Of a DNA stretch of 64,000 nucleotides, positions 46,548 to 58,467 are shown in pieces. Made by a program: the position numbers and the translations under genes. Position 1 is the stretch's first letter, and the number at the start of each line of letters is the position of its first letter. This DNA is from Grammothele lineata (lineage: Eukaryota; Basidiomycota; Agaricomycetes; Polyporales; Polyporaceae), in the NCBI GenBank assembly GCA_002150815.3, contig NDFF03000080.1, positions 87,312 to 151,311 of the forward strand, written 5' to 3'. Below the pieces are notes generated by a model that was given only the letters and a program-made list of their open reading frames with translations, made no database searches and had not been told where the DNA came from.

Positions 46548-47063
46548 ATCAGCTCTTCCCGCACACCCTTTGTCTTCGAATGTAGAGGACCCGCGGGCCT
46601 CCGTGTATGTAGCATAATGCGTCAATCTTGACATCAAACTCGGACGTATTTCGAACGTCGTAGTTTCGCTCAACGTGCCTCCGCATCCTCGTAAACTTCT
46701 TACGGCCTGCCGTGCACTTAGTGCACGCAATCCATTGACGTTTCACGCTAGCGAGGTTATTGGGGAATGGTTGTTTGAGGGCATGTTACTGTACATTGTG
46801 CTAACGATGATATGGATGCAAGGGAATAGAAGATGGAGCAATTGAGATATACATAATGAACGAGGCGGAACGGCGAGGAGAGACTAGTTCGCTTGTACAA
46901 AAACATCGATACCGTCCCCAATCACGAGATATCTTAAACTTCCTGGAGGCGCGCCTCGAGTCTGTAGTGGTTTCCAGAACTGTAACTGCCACTGTTTCAA
47001 AAATGTTATCAAAGCGACACCTCGTTCACAGAGCGAATACATACTTGCCTGATCGCGCGCGGA
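46548..47063. repeat. 3' flank of zinc-finger gene 2, tandem copy A
   Basis: About 46700-47063 is repeated at 49890-50250: GTGCAC(TTA/TTC)GTGCAC palindrome, CAATCCATTGACGTT, TACTGTACATTGTGCTAACG and TTGTACAAAAA blocks are conserved. Confidence 0.7.
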
Positions 47064-48048
47064 TCACTTGCACGTAATCCGCTTTCCGCTCCCAAGCCCG
47101 TCAATAACGCGATCCATCTTGCTCTTGAACCGCCACACCCCGCACTGCTCGCTCTCGACGTGCTGGCAGAACCCGCTGAGCGTCCGGAACTCCGTCCCGC
47201 ACCCGTGCCACGCAGACGGGCAGTGATACTTCTTCTCCGCGTGCGCGGGGCTCCGCAGGTGCTGGTTGAGCGCGTCGAGCGAGCGGAACGTGCGCCCACA
47301 CACGTAGCACTCGTACGCGGACCCGTTCCACGCGAGCGACGTCGCCCAGAGTCCCGTCACCTCCTCTCCCCCCTTCTTGCCCGAGGACGTGCCCGAGGAC
47401 TCGAGCATCCGCGCGGGGTTCGTGATGATCCCGTTCTTGTCGATGCGCGACATGACGTCGTCGACCATACGTCTGGTCATGCGCGATCTGCACCCGCCGC
47501 TCTCGAGGTGGTTGACGAGGCCGGCGCGGGAGATGAAGGATTTGCTGCACTTCTTCATGGGGCAGTGTACGTCGCGCGAGTTGTGCACGGAGGAGCGACG
47601 TAGGTGGTGTCGCAGCGCGTTGTGGTCGCGGAAGAGGCGTGAACATGGCACGCAGTAGACATCTGCATGGAAGGTGCAACGATGGTCGTGCAGCGCGCGG
47701 CCGGAGAGGATGAACTGGAGAAATGAAGGTTCAAGGGAGAGGGTGGTCGGCGGGATGTGCGCAAATGAAGGAGACGGTACGCACCTCTGTGCAAGAACCG
47801 CACCAATCATAATAATGATATTCGTTATAATGGATGTCGAGGTCGTCAAAGTCGTCGAAGCGCTTGTCGCAGGACGCACAATAGGCGTGACGTGAATCGT
47901 CCGTATAGTGTTGTACAAGCGCTTCTGCCGTCGCGAAATCGCGGTGGCAGTCGTCGCATACATGATGGTGTGAGCTTGAGTGATCAATATGCTGCTGGAG
48001 GTCGTACTGAGAGCCGAAGCTGCGGTTGCAGCGATCACAGTTGGGCAT
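47064..48048 (-). CDS. C2H2-type multi-zinc-finger protein 2
   Basis: Exons 48048-47785 and 47714-47064 with a 70-nt intron (47715-47784) at the same position as in gene 1. Starts MPNCDRCNRSFGSQYDL; modules include VCDDCHRDF..H, YCASCDKRF..H, YCVPCSRLF..H, CPMKKCSKSF, ECYVCGRTF..H and CPSAWHGCGTEF, with a shared RITCK end. Nearly identical to gene 3 downstream, on copy A of a tandem duplication. Differs by GTSS and a few residues. Intact; likely nucleic-acid binding. Confidence 0.8.
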
Positions 48049-50250
48049 AGTGGAACTGAGGGGCATCCAGGTGAGCTGTTTCAGAGAAGTTAGTCCCAGT
48101 AAACTCCCTCCAATAGCGCCACAATGAGAGGGATGACCAAGAGAGAAGTCGAGTGATGAGCGTAGACGAAGCGGATAAAATACAAGAGGACAGTTGTGAA
48201 CGGCGGCCCCTTGAGTATTTGTAAGTGTGGGGAAGAAGAGAAGAGGTCCGTTCGCTTGAGCCGTTGGCACCGTGTAGAAGGTTTGACTTGCATGTGACCG
48301 TATATCGAGTGTGCTGCGGTAGCGTGTACTGTTGCCTTCTTGAGCCGTAACAAATCTCACACAACTACCGGAGTAATATGTGAAGAGGGGACCGGATTGT
48401 AGATCACTGTAGATACACGGAACTGCCTGGAAAGAGAGGCGAGAGCCAATGAGAGAAGTCACAGTTATTGAACGCGGCTGCTAGGTCACCGTATGCCATG
48501 ATACCTGGTGAGATCGTGCTTCGAGACATCTGCATGAAAGCTCATGAGATCATCCTCAGCCACAAGATAGATGCAGGTATAACCGGCAGAGTCGTCTATA
48601 CATGCGACTACACGGTTCTCAGTGTATAGTGTTCCCGCATATGACCAGGGCCTAGGCGATCAATATCGTCTGTGGTTGCCCAACCCAGGACAAACCCGCG
48701 GGAGCCAATCTCCACCAACCCGCTAGCCGCTGTCTTCATCGCGCTTGGATGAGACCTTGGTACGCCGCAGAAAATATCCACGTGAACGAGGGTGGTTGCC
48801 AGGACCCGGTTGACATAGCGGAGAACCGTACGCGGGAGGCTTCATGGGTGGAAACTGGGCTTCGTTGTGAGGTGATCGAACGAGATCGAGCCTGTTCGCC
48901 CGAGAGTCTCCAAATATGCTGGACGTTGCGTACGACACGAATCAGCGCGATGTTCTACATGCAGATACGGAACTACGCGTCAGGAAGCGGGACTGCAGAA
49001 CGAGGTCTGTGGCCAGAGGGGGGTACGGGGCGCGAGATCTGAGGTGCACGTACCTCGGTCGCTTTCTGATCAGGTATATGCTAATCGCGAGCACCTGAGG
49101 CGGGATAGGCAGTCACAGATCATGCTGAGGGTAGTGCAAATCAGTGAGCCTGTGTCAGACAAACGACAAAGGCTAGTATATGCGCACCGACAATACACGA
49201 ACGAAGACATGTTCGAAATCAACGTTCACCAACTTCGCATTTGGAGCTCCTCCAAGGCACGTCGTTTGTCTCATGCGTTCCGTCCGAGCATGACTAATGG
49301 CGGAGCTAGGAGCTCAGCGCCACGCGCTGTGCTTTGAGTTTCACGCGCGAGCTGCTGCCCGACGAGAGGAAAGAAACGGAGGCTGGAGAAGTTCAATAAG
49401 CACGATACCCATGAACGATGGCGAGCGTTAGATGTAGACTGTGCTTACCCACAATGATATCCTTCCGGTCGCTGCTCATGGAGCCCGCGGGAGCATGCTG
49501 TGTTTGAGTGGATGGGGCGGCGGTAGCGCAGCTAGACGAGCCGGAGGCGAAGACTGAGCGTGTGTCACGTAGGGAAAGTTGAAACAGCTGAGGTGGCGAA
49601 CGAGCGAAGACGGGTGCGGATGCGTTACGTAAGCAGTCCGAGCGCCAAACGAGAAGGGCGTAGAGTCAGTAACTTGCGGCGGTGTCCGGTGTAAGTAAAC
49701 TAAGTCCCGAGGTAAGTAACAGGTAAGTACGAAGCATTAGCTAAATAATAATGTCCATACGGAAGGTAGAACAACGTGCTGAGCACCCGTAGCTATTCTA
49801 ACAACATCGCCCCACGCCACATCAAACAACGACTCGGAGTCGTTCAGACAACGGAAGGGGCCAAGGCCGCCTTCGCGTTTGCATGAACTTCCCTACCGTA
49901 CGTTGTGCACTTCGTGCACGCAATCCATTGACGTTCAGGCTATCGGTTGTATGAGGGAATGGTTGTTCGAAGGACGCGTTACTGTACATTGTGCTAACGA
50001 TGATATGGATGCAGGTGAACAGGAGATGGAGCAAATGAAATATACACAATGGAGGATGTGGAATGGCGAGCAGAGACTAGTCTATTTGTACAAAAAGAGA
50101 TTGATACCGTCCGATATCCTAAACTTCCCAGAGGTACGCCTCGAGCCTGTATGGATTTCCAGAACTGTGCAGCTGCTACTGTTTCAAAACTGTTGTTAAA
50201 GCGACAGCCCGGTCATAGGACAGATACATACTTACCTGATCGCGCGCAGC
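48049..50250. repeat. Rest of tandem copy A and start of copy B
   Basis: 48049-48460 (promoter side of zinc-finger gene 2) matches 51205-51560. 48720-49330 matches 51800-51920 plus 52500-52930, including GCGTACGACACGAA.CAGCGCG, GGTACGGGGCGCGAGATCT and AGTGCAAATCAGTGAGCCTG. 49340-49890 appears unique, with a GT-rich stretch (GTAAGTAAACTAAGTCCC) at 49690. 49890-50250 is the 3' flank of copy B. No gene is certain in this region. Confidence 0.6.
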
Positions 50251-51204
50251 TCATTTGCACGTAATCCGGTTCCCACTCCCCAACCCATCAATAACGCGGT
50301 CCATCTTGCCCTTGAACCGCCATACCCCACACTGCTCGCTCTCGACGTGCTGGCAGAACCCGCTGAGCGTCCGGAACTCCGTCCCGCACCCGTGCCACGC
50401 AGACGGGCAGTGATACTTCTTCTCCGCGTGCGCGGGGCTCCGCAGGTGCTGGTTGAGCGCGTCGAGCGAGCGGAACGTGCGCCCGCACACGTAGCACTCG
50501 TACGCGGACCCGTTCCACGCCCGCGACGTCGCCCAGAGCCCTGTCACTTCCCCGCCGCCCTTCTTGCCCGAAGACGTGAGCATCCGCGCGGGGTTCGTGA
50601 TGATCCCATCCTGGTCGATGCGCGACATGACGTCGTCGACCATCTGTCGAGTCATGCGCGATCTGCACCCGCCGCTCTCGAGGTGGTTGACGAGGCCGGC
50701 GCGGGAGATGAAGGATTTGTTGCACTTCTTCATGGGGCAGCGCACGTCGCGCGAGTTGTGCACGGAAGAGCGCTGGTGGTATCGCAGCGCGTTGTGGTCG
50801 CAGAACAGGCGCGAGCACGGCGCGCAGTAGATGTCTGCATGGTATGTGCGACGATGGTCGTGCAGCGCGGGGGCGGAGAGGAAGAACTAGAAGAGTGAAG
50901 GGAGACGATGGTCGGCGGGACGTGCTTAAACGAAAGAAACTAAACGCACCTCTTCGCAAAAACGGCACCAATAATGATCTTCGTCATAATGGTCGTCGAG
51001 GTCGTCGAAGTCGTCGAAGTGCTCGTCGCAGGATGCACAATAGGCGTGACGGGAATTATCCGTATAGTGTTGTATCAGCGCTTCTGCCGTGGCGAAGTCG
51101 CGGTCGCAGTCGTCGCATACATGGTGTGCGCTTGAGTGATCAATATGCTGCTGGAGGGCGTATTGAGAGCCGAAGCTGCGATTGCAGCGATCACAGTAGG
51201 GCAT
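50251..51204 (-). CDS. C2H2-type multi-zinc-finger protein 3
   Basis: Exons 51204-50950 and 50886-50251 with a 63-nt intron (50887-50949, GTGCGT...TAG). Starts MPYCDRCNRSFGSQYALQQH. Same finger order as gene 2 and over 90 percent identical from MKKC to the end by eye (MKKCNKSFISRAGLVNHLES, then ECYVCGRTFRSLDALNQHLR). The final codon TGCAAATGA is followed 12 bases later by a GTAAGT, suggesting a 3'-UTR intron; copy 2 has GCAAGT there. Intact. Confidence 0.8.
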
Positions 51205-52960
51205 AGTGGAAGGGAGGGGCGCCGAGGTGAGCTGTTTCAGAGAAGGTAGTCTCAGTAAACTACCTCCAAGAGCGCCACAATAGGAGGGACGACAAAGTAA
51301 GGAGTCGCACGATGAGTGTAGACGGAGCGGAGACTATACAAGAGGACAGGTGTGAACGGCGGCCACTCGAGTATTTGTAGGTGCGGTGAAGAAGGGAAGA
51401 AGTTCGTTCGCTTGAGTCGTCGGCAGCGTGTAGAAGGTTTGACTTGCATGTGACCGTGTATCGAGTGTGCTGCGGTAGCGTATACTGCCGCCTTCTCGAG
51501 CCGCAACGAAGCTCACGCGTCTTGGAAAGAGAAGCCAGAGCCTGTGAGAGAAGTTGCAGTTATTCAACACGGCTGCTAGGCGTATGCCATAACGCCTGAT
51601 GGCCCGGGGATCGTGCTTCGAGACATCCGCGTGAAGGCCCATGAGATCACTCTCGGCCGCGAGATAAATGCAGGCATGATCAGCAGAGTCTTTTATGCAT
51701 GCGAATACACAATTATCAGTATACAGCGACCCTGCACAAGGCCGGGACCTAGGCAACAAATATCGTCTGCGGTTGCCCGACCCCAGACAAACACGCGGGG
51801 TACCAACCTGCCAGCCACTATCCTCGTCGCGCTTACGTTAGGCCTTGGGAGGCCACAGGGGACTTTCACGCGAACCGTGGCGGTTGCCGTTACCCAATCG
51901 ACGCAGCGGAGAAGCGTGAGCTGGGAGCTCCATGAGTGGATTCTGAGTCTCACTGTAATTTGAGCGTGCCCGGCCAAGGGTGAGGGATGGCGAATGGATC
52001 GCATAACTGATCCTAAGAATGATCAACACCGGTGCCGGCTTCCTACATGGTTTTGTGAGACGCATACAGGGATAGAGAGAAGGGACCCGAACCTGGACAC
52101 GGCTCATTGAGAGGGCGCTTCCAAAACGTCGAACTGGCGCGTTTGGAGGAGAGAACCTGTGTATCGTGTCAAACTCACCCGCGAGTTTACATCCGTCGAC
52201 GGACGTACCTGTACAGCGCGGCACAAATAAACGTGAGAAGATGTACGAGAACTATGAGACTGCGATTCGTATTAGCATGAACGCGTCCTCCGTCACAAAT
52301 GGTGACTGCGTATACCAACCATGATCAAGGATGCCGTCACTTCAGTTTGGGCTGCATCCGTGCCGTGGATTTCGTGGCTCCTGATAAGATGTAAGTATTC
52401 GAGTACGTGAACAGTTCGCGATGCAAACATACGCCAGTATCTGGAATCCAACTTCTGCTCTTCGAAGGGCAGAGCGTGAACTTGCCGGCCGTACACCCAG
52501 GGATGATCGATCGAGCCGGTTTGCCCAAGGGCCACAAAATATGCTGGACGCCGCGTACGACACGAAGCAGCGCGCGATGTTCTACGTGTAGAGGATCAAG
52601 CTGGGCATCGGAAATACGCGTCAGCGAGCGGGACCATAGAACGACGTCTGTGGCTAGAGGGGGTACGGGGCGCGAGATCTAAGGTGCACGTACCTCGATC
52701 GCTTTCTGACCAGGTATCTGCTGATCGCGAACTTCTGGGGATATTCGGAAATCCAGAATGAGTAGTCACAGATCGTACTGAGACTAGTGCAAATCAGTGA
52801 GCCTGTGTCAGGCATACGGCAAAGGCTAGTATATGCGCACCGATAACACGCGAACGAAGACATGTTCGACATCGACGTTCACCAACTTGGCATTTGGAGC
52901 TCCTCCGGAGCGCGTCATTCGTGAATCATCTGATGCGTTCCGTCCGCGTAAGTATAATGG
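51205..52960. repeat. Tandem copy B, 5' flank and conserved unknown segment
   Basis: Repeats 48049-49330 in the same order. The most conserved part (52630-52915) has TCGCTTTCTGA(T/C)CAGGTAT, CACAGATC.T.CTGAG, AGTATATGCGCACCGA and GACATGTTCGA.ATC.ACGTTCACC. A minus-strand reading (SSFACYRCAYTSLCRMPDTG) is open in B for 72 residues but stops in A, so coding is doubtful. Confidence 0.6.
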
Positions 52961-55900
52961 AGGGAGGAGAGCATAGCTAATGTGATAACAATGCCCCACG
53001 CCGCATCATACAACTCGTTCAGACAGCGGAAGGGGCCAAGAGAAGAGGAGTACTCACTGCCACTCCCGTTCCCTCCGCCACATGCTGCAATGCGCAAGCC
53101 CGATTATCCAATTAACCCTCTACCAACAGATATAACCCTCGTATCGATGCTTTATGCGTTTGATGGCCATGTTCTACGGAGGAAGTCGAAGGGCGGCATC
53201 GCAGCGACTGTAGCGAGGTTGTAGCGAGAGCAAACGTCGAGGAGCGTGAATGATTTGGCATAGGCCGCGATGCCGAAGGCATTGTGAACATGTCCAAAGC
53301 ATGAGTGCGTGGACGAAGTCTTCGACTTCTGCGAGCATGGCGAGCAGGGCAGAGAATCAAGTCAAGCATACCAGCACTGGCAGGCTTGAGAGGAAAGTGG
53401 GATAGCGCGGGGGAAAGCGGGTGGGGTACTACGGTTGAGGTAGCAGACGACAACAGACGAGGGGAACGGAGGTAGATGGAGCGCAACGCAGTCGTATTCG
53501 GCGTATAGGTGGATTAGGATGAGGACTGTTGGAGGACTGGGGTTGCAGCGAAGCCCGAGGATAAGTAGTGACTTGGTCGTGTTGAGTGCGCGGCCGCCGG
53601 AGGCTGAAGCCGGGACTGCCGGCCGGTCCGGATGAGGTAAGCGCCACTCCGTTCGGCTCTTCCCGCTTCAGGCTACCGTGCAACTACCATGACACTCAGA
53701 CTGCCTTCATGACACTCTCCTTCGCCGTAGAGGACGCTCGTGAGGCTGTTTCATACACACGCCGACGACTTATCCCAACTTCAACTCCGCCGCAGTCTAA
53801 ACCTGTCTTTCACTGACATCTCTTGTTTCAATCGTCGCCGACTAGTTCATCTCGAAGATGTCACCCTCTCGCTGGTAGCGGCCTTCCGCTGCCCCAGCAT
53901 GTTACGGACCATGCAGACGTTCAATACAGGCTGTCCAAAAAGTATGGTATGCTCTATTTCCCTCCATGTATGCATCTCATGCTCAGAGGTTTCTGGCCAG
54001 GCACTATGTTCCGTGTACCCCTCTTTCTTGACGTCGCTCTCGAGCGGAGTAACAACTTGTGCGTAATGAACGTCATCCGTCTGCACCCCGGGCTCATTAG
54101 CTCCATCTCATCTCCGAACTACACCGTGTGTGCCCTCATTTGCCTATATCGTTCACCTCGATAACCAACTAGTCTCGAGCCTCAAACTCGACATCCCACC
54201 TGTGCTATTCCCCCTCTCCTCCATTTTCCAGGATGCTGGACCTCTACCACAGCCGCCTCAGTCGCGCATCCAAACGCTTTTTCCGACATCTCCGCACTCC
54301 CTGCGCGCGTAACATCTGCATCACAGCCGACGTTCTTTCATTCGCTCTTCGTGACGACGTCTTCACCTACAGCCCCAGCCGCCCCCACGTTGGACTCCCT
54401 CGCAGAATATGGTGATCAAGCACATACGGTCAAAGTGCAAGACCTAGATCAGCGGGGGAGGAACCAATCGGCGGTCATGGACATGGTACTGCAGGAGACA
54501 GTAGCGGCCACGGGCGTGGAGGTGAGCATCCGATTCTCCCCTCTCCGTCGTCTGAACGAGTCGTGTAGCGCGTCGCAGAGCGTCGTTCGCAGAATTGCCG
54601 CTGATACTCAGCATTATTTTAGGAAGTACACGATCGATGACTGGAGGGATTCCGTTGCGGGTAAGTGCGGTCGTTCATTCCTCACGCACATCCCCATCCG
54701 CCGTCATCGTGCTGATTGCATATTTTCTCGCGTCTCGTACCTTCTCTATGGTCTGCCAGCAGCTCGTACGAAGATAATGTATTGCGATGAGCTCCATTCT
54801 CCATCCTTCCCGCGTGGAGGTGTTTCACGAGGCCGAGGACGCGTCCAGCGGAAGCCCCAAATGCGAAGTAGACGAACACGGCCGTCGGTGGTGTGTCTCT
54901 GTTCTTCTGTCATGTACTCACAAACTCACATTCTAATCGGACAGGTGCCCATGACTCTTGGCTAGTAGATGTCGAAATCGTCTGAGATCCACCAGCTCGT
55001 GGGTTCCTCTCATCTGTCCCTTCACGCTCCCTATGGTTCTTGACAGTTACTTACTATCACAGGCGACCCATTGTCCTCTGAGAAGCTCTTCCTGCTGGAA
55101 CATAGCCGACGTAGTCGATTATTACGCGCGTAGCGATTGCAAGCTACATACGCCTCGCCCACGTCGTACACCCACCAGCCCCGCGACGCGCTCGCCCCAT
55201 GCGATGCCTAGGAAGAGACAGATGGATGATGCGCTATATTCGGAGAGTGACGGCAGTACGTGCGGCTCATGCCCTCTTCCTCGCTCGTCCATCAACGCTC
55301 GTTTCCCTCTGACAGTACCATCACACAGCTCGAATCTGTTATCGCGGTTCATTTCAACCCGGACACGTACACGAGTTCGATCACAGCCAATGCTCTCCGC
55401 CCAGAGTCTAGTTTTTTTTTCGTCTCGGCAGCACGATCACCTTGCTGTCAAGCAATAACTGACGGGCGGGCGTACAGCTCGTTTCTTTCTGCCCAGACTT
55501 AGACAGAGACAAGATACTAGCGGTTGTTTGGCTTGCGAGCAAGTATGCTCACGCGAGCGCAATGCTTTTAGGGGCTGACAGGACGGAATACGAGCTGCGC
55601 GGGCGAGTCTCGGGGAAGGGTTACTTGACCAAGTCTCTCGTGTAAGTAGTACAGTATGCGTAGATCGATCCCATGCGTCTGAACGCATTAGTCGGCGTGA
55701 GAGGTAACCGAGGTAGGTGCGGCGCGGTCGCGCTGCATGGGCCCTTTACGGGCAGGCAATTATCGCCTGGGTTAACGTTCTCGTGAGCACTCATCATAGA
55801 TGAAATGGTGTTCAGTCGCATGTAGTAATGTTTCTCCGCTCTCTATATCTTCATACTGCATTGTTGAGAGTCGTCTCATACATCTTTCGAAACTTCGTGT

Positions 55901-56130
55901 CTCAAAGTATGAAATTCGGAAGATGTCGCACGGTGGCGTTTGAAATTTCAAACGCATAACAGAATCTTCGAGCCTCTGCTCAGATACCTTCGTCCATCGA
56001 CAGCGATCTGCTCGAAAGACCTCTAATCCGACCTGTATTGTCCGAGGACCCACTAACCTACTCTGGTATTTCCGATCCCATCGCCTTCTGCTAATCCTGG
56101 GCACATTCTCACCCCGCCATCAGTCCAACT
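52961..56130. other. Region without a convincing gene
   Basis: Plus-strand ORF 54351-54965 (204 codons) reads SLAEYGDQAHTVKVQDLDQR and QHYFRKYTIDDWRDSVA and might be part of a small unrecognised gene; the splice signals nearby do not give a consistent phase. The remainder (52961-54350, 54970-56130) has only short ORFs. 55750-56130 is taken as the promoter of the first HET gene. Confidence 0.35.
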
Positions 56131-58467
56131 ATGTGGCTCCTGAACACGAAGACCGCTGAGCTGAGCTTCTTCAACCGTCCCGAGGACGTGCCGGGTGGAT
56201 ACGCCATTCTCTCCCACGTTTGGAGCAAAGTACCTGGCGAGGAGGATACGTTTCAGAAGGTCCAAGAGGCTGGGAAGCAATGCAAGGAGATGCAGGAGCG
56301 GCTCACCGTCGACCAGCGGGAGGACCAACGGTACCTGCGCGATCCGATGGAGGAACTCCAGGAGGCCGTCAAGGAGCTGCAGCGTATTGTCGAGCACCAG
56401 GGTAAGACGATCGAGAGACTGGAGGGCAAGGTCGCTGCGCTGTCTACGCAGGGCGCAATCCCCCACACCAACTTCTCCCTCCATCAAATGACATCCTCTG
56501 AATCCGAGATCCAACCTTCGTCGAGTCCATCTCTCGCTGTTCCATCCGATTCTATATCTCCCCACAATGAACATCCTCATTCACCCCTAGTAACTGCTAC
56601 CCCCCGTGATCTCATCTCGCCCAAGGTTCGCAAATTCCTCTGTATCGCCGAGCAGGACGGGTTTGAATGGGCATGGGCGGACACATGCTGTATCGACAAG
56701 ACAAGCAGCTCGGAGCTAACTGAGGCCATCAACTCGATGTTCCGCTACTACGTCCTCTCCGACGTCTGCTACGTCTACATGGCCGACGTACCTCCGGACT
56801 GCGACGCAACATCTAAGCGATCCAAATTTTGGGGGAGTAGATGGCACCGTCGTGGCTGGACACTACAAGAGCTCCTCGCCCCGAAGACGGTCCTCTTCAT
56901 GTCTGACGAATGGACACGGCTCGGAGACAAGTTTGCGCTCGCGGAGACACTCGAGGACATCACCCACATTCCCAAGGAAGTTCTGCGATATGAACAGGAC
57001 ATCACGGGTGTCAGTGTCGCACAACGTATGATGTGGGCCTCTGGGCGGGAGACGACCCGGGTAGAAGACGAAGCGTATTGCCTCTTTGGAATCTTCGGTA
57101 TCAATATGCCGACTCTGTACGGCGAGGGACGTCATGCATTCTATAGGCTACAGCAAGAGATTCTCAGAACGTCACCGGATACTACCCTATTTGCGTGGTC
57201 GGCCGAACACGCGCCTATCGAATGTTATGTTCATCGAATGGCTGAGTTCACAGAGGGGCGCGTGATGTCGCATATCACGTCTTGTTTCTTGAAGGGCAGT
57301 GACAACGCGGCGGGTCGCAGAAGTACCCACCTTTTTGCCCCCTCCCCGGCAGCGTTCCGATCATGCGACAGTTTTATTTTTTCTGGAGTGGACTCGGAAA
57401 CAAAAAAGTCAGACGAATCGGTAAGATGCGTGCCTTCCGTTCACCTTTGATGTGGTTTTCAATTTTGTGTCTAGGTTGCCCCTGCTGCAGTCGGGATAAC
57501 CAAAGAGCGGCACAAAGTCGCCTCGTTCACGTTGACTCCTCGTGGTATCCGTGCCAACCTGCTAGTACTTCCGCTCGATGATTCCGGGCAATATATCATT
57601 GCACACCTGTTTGGCAGCTCAAAACTTGCTAAACAAAGTCTTAGTCCACAGCCTCAACCCTATGAGATATGGCTTATCCTTCGACGCCATGCTGAGGCGT
57701 CCGACGGGCCTTTATCCATCTATGATTGCTGCTGGGGACCGGGCATGCGGCACCTCCTCATCCTCCCCAGGGTCAGCGATGAGCTCCAATGGTGGTGGAA
57801 AGACATCTACATCAATCCATGGCCAGCATACTGCGTCTCGGACGCCTCGGACATCAACGAGCGTATCTCACGCTTGCGTATTAGTTACCCTACCCCTCCC
57901 TTTGCTCTTCGGAAAGATCATGTAATATCACAATTCGAGCGGGCTCTCAGCGGCAAACTGAAGGACGTCAACCTTGTAGGGATACCATGGACAGGCGCAG
58001 AACCGGCCATCTTCACATTCAGGCAATCATTGTTCTTTTTTAGTAATGCACCTCAGACCGACTCGAAGGGCGTTCAGCTGGTACTTGGTCGTTGCACACT
58101 TGGCGCTGCAGGCTCCGTCGAAAACTCCGGTCCTCATTATTTTGTCGTCAGACGCCTTGAACGCCATTCCGACGATCGCAACGCCTCCGTTCATCGAATG
58201 GTACACCAGTGCGACCAGGACCATATTACACTAGGCGAGGACGGCCGTCCTTGCCTGGTACTTGATCACATATGGAGGTACAAATTTGAACAAGGCGCGC
58301 GGTCCGTTCAAGATGCGACAGTCATCGTGTTTCAGAAAAGCAGACTACACAAGAGCACGGGTACGTTGGAGTTCGGGGTAAGCCGTTTTGGGGAGTGGCA
58401 AGGGAAGCCCCATGTGAAGCAGTTTCGCGACTTCCCAGACTCCATGAAGTGGTATCGGCGGCGGTAG
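56131..58467 (+). CDS. HET-domain protein 1 (heterokaryon-incompatibility type)
   Basis: Two exons (56131-57420, 57475-58467; 54-nt intron, phase 0) give 760 residues. HET domain pieces: YAILSHVW (24-31), EWAWADTCCIDKTSSSELTE (~178-198), DVCYVYMADV, RGWTLQELLAPKTVLFMSDE (~240-259) and EDEAYCLFGIFGINMPTLYG (~311). Between the first two lies ~145 residues instead of the usual few dozen: a coiled-coil-like helix (EELQEAVKELQRIVEHQGKT, ~74-104) and a Ser/Pro/His-rich linker. The 330-residue C-terminal part has no domain I recognise. HET proteins trigger programmed cell death on non-self recognition; partner unknown. Intact. Confidence 0.88.

Noticed and set aside
47101..47679. 192-codon minus-strand ORF overlapping zinc-finger gene 2
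   Set aside because: Alternative frame of the finger-coding exon, Arg/Pro-rich; the finger frame explains the region.
50288..50971. 227-codon minus-strand ORF overlapping zinc-finger gene 3
   Set aside because: Same frame-shadow as in gene 2.
52654..52872. 72-residue minus ORF as a conserved gene in the tandem copies
   Set aside because: The homologous frame in copy A is broken by a stop, so coding is not supported.
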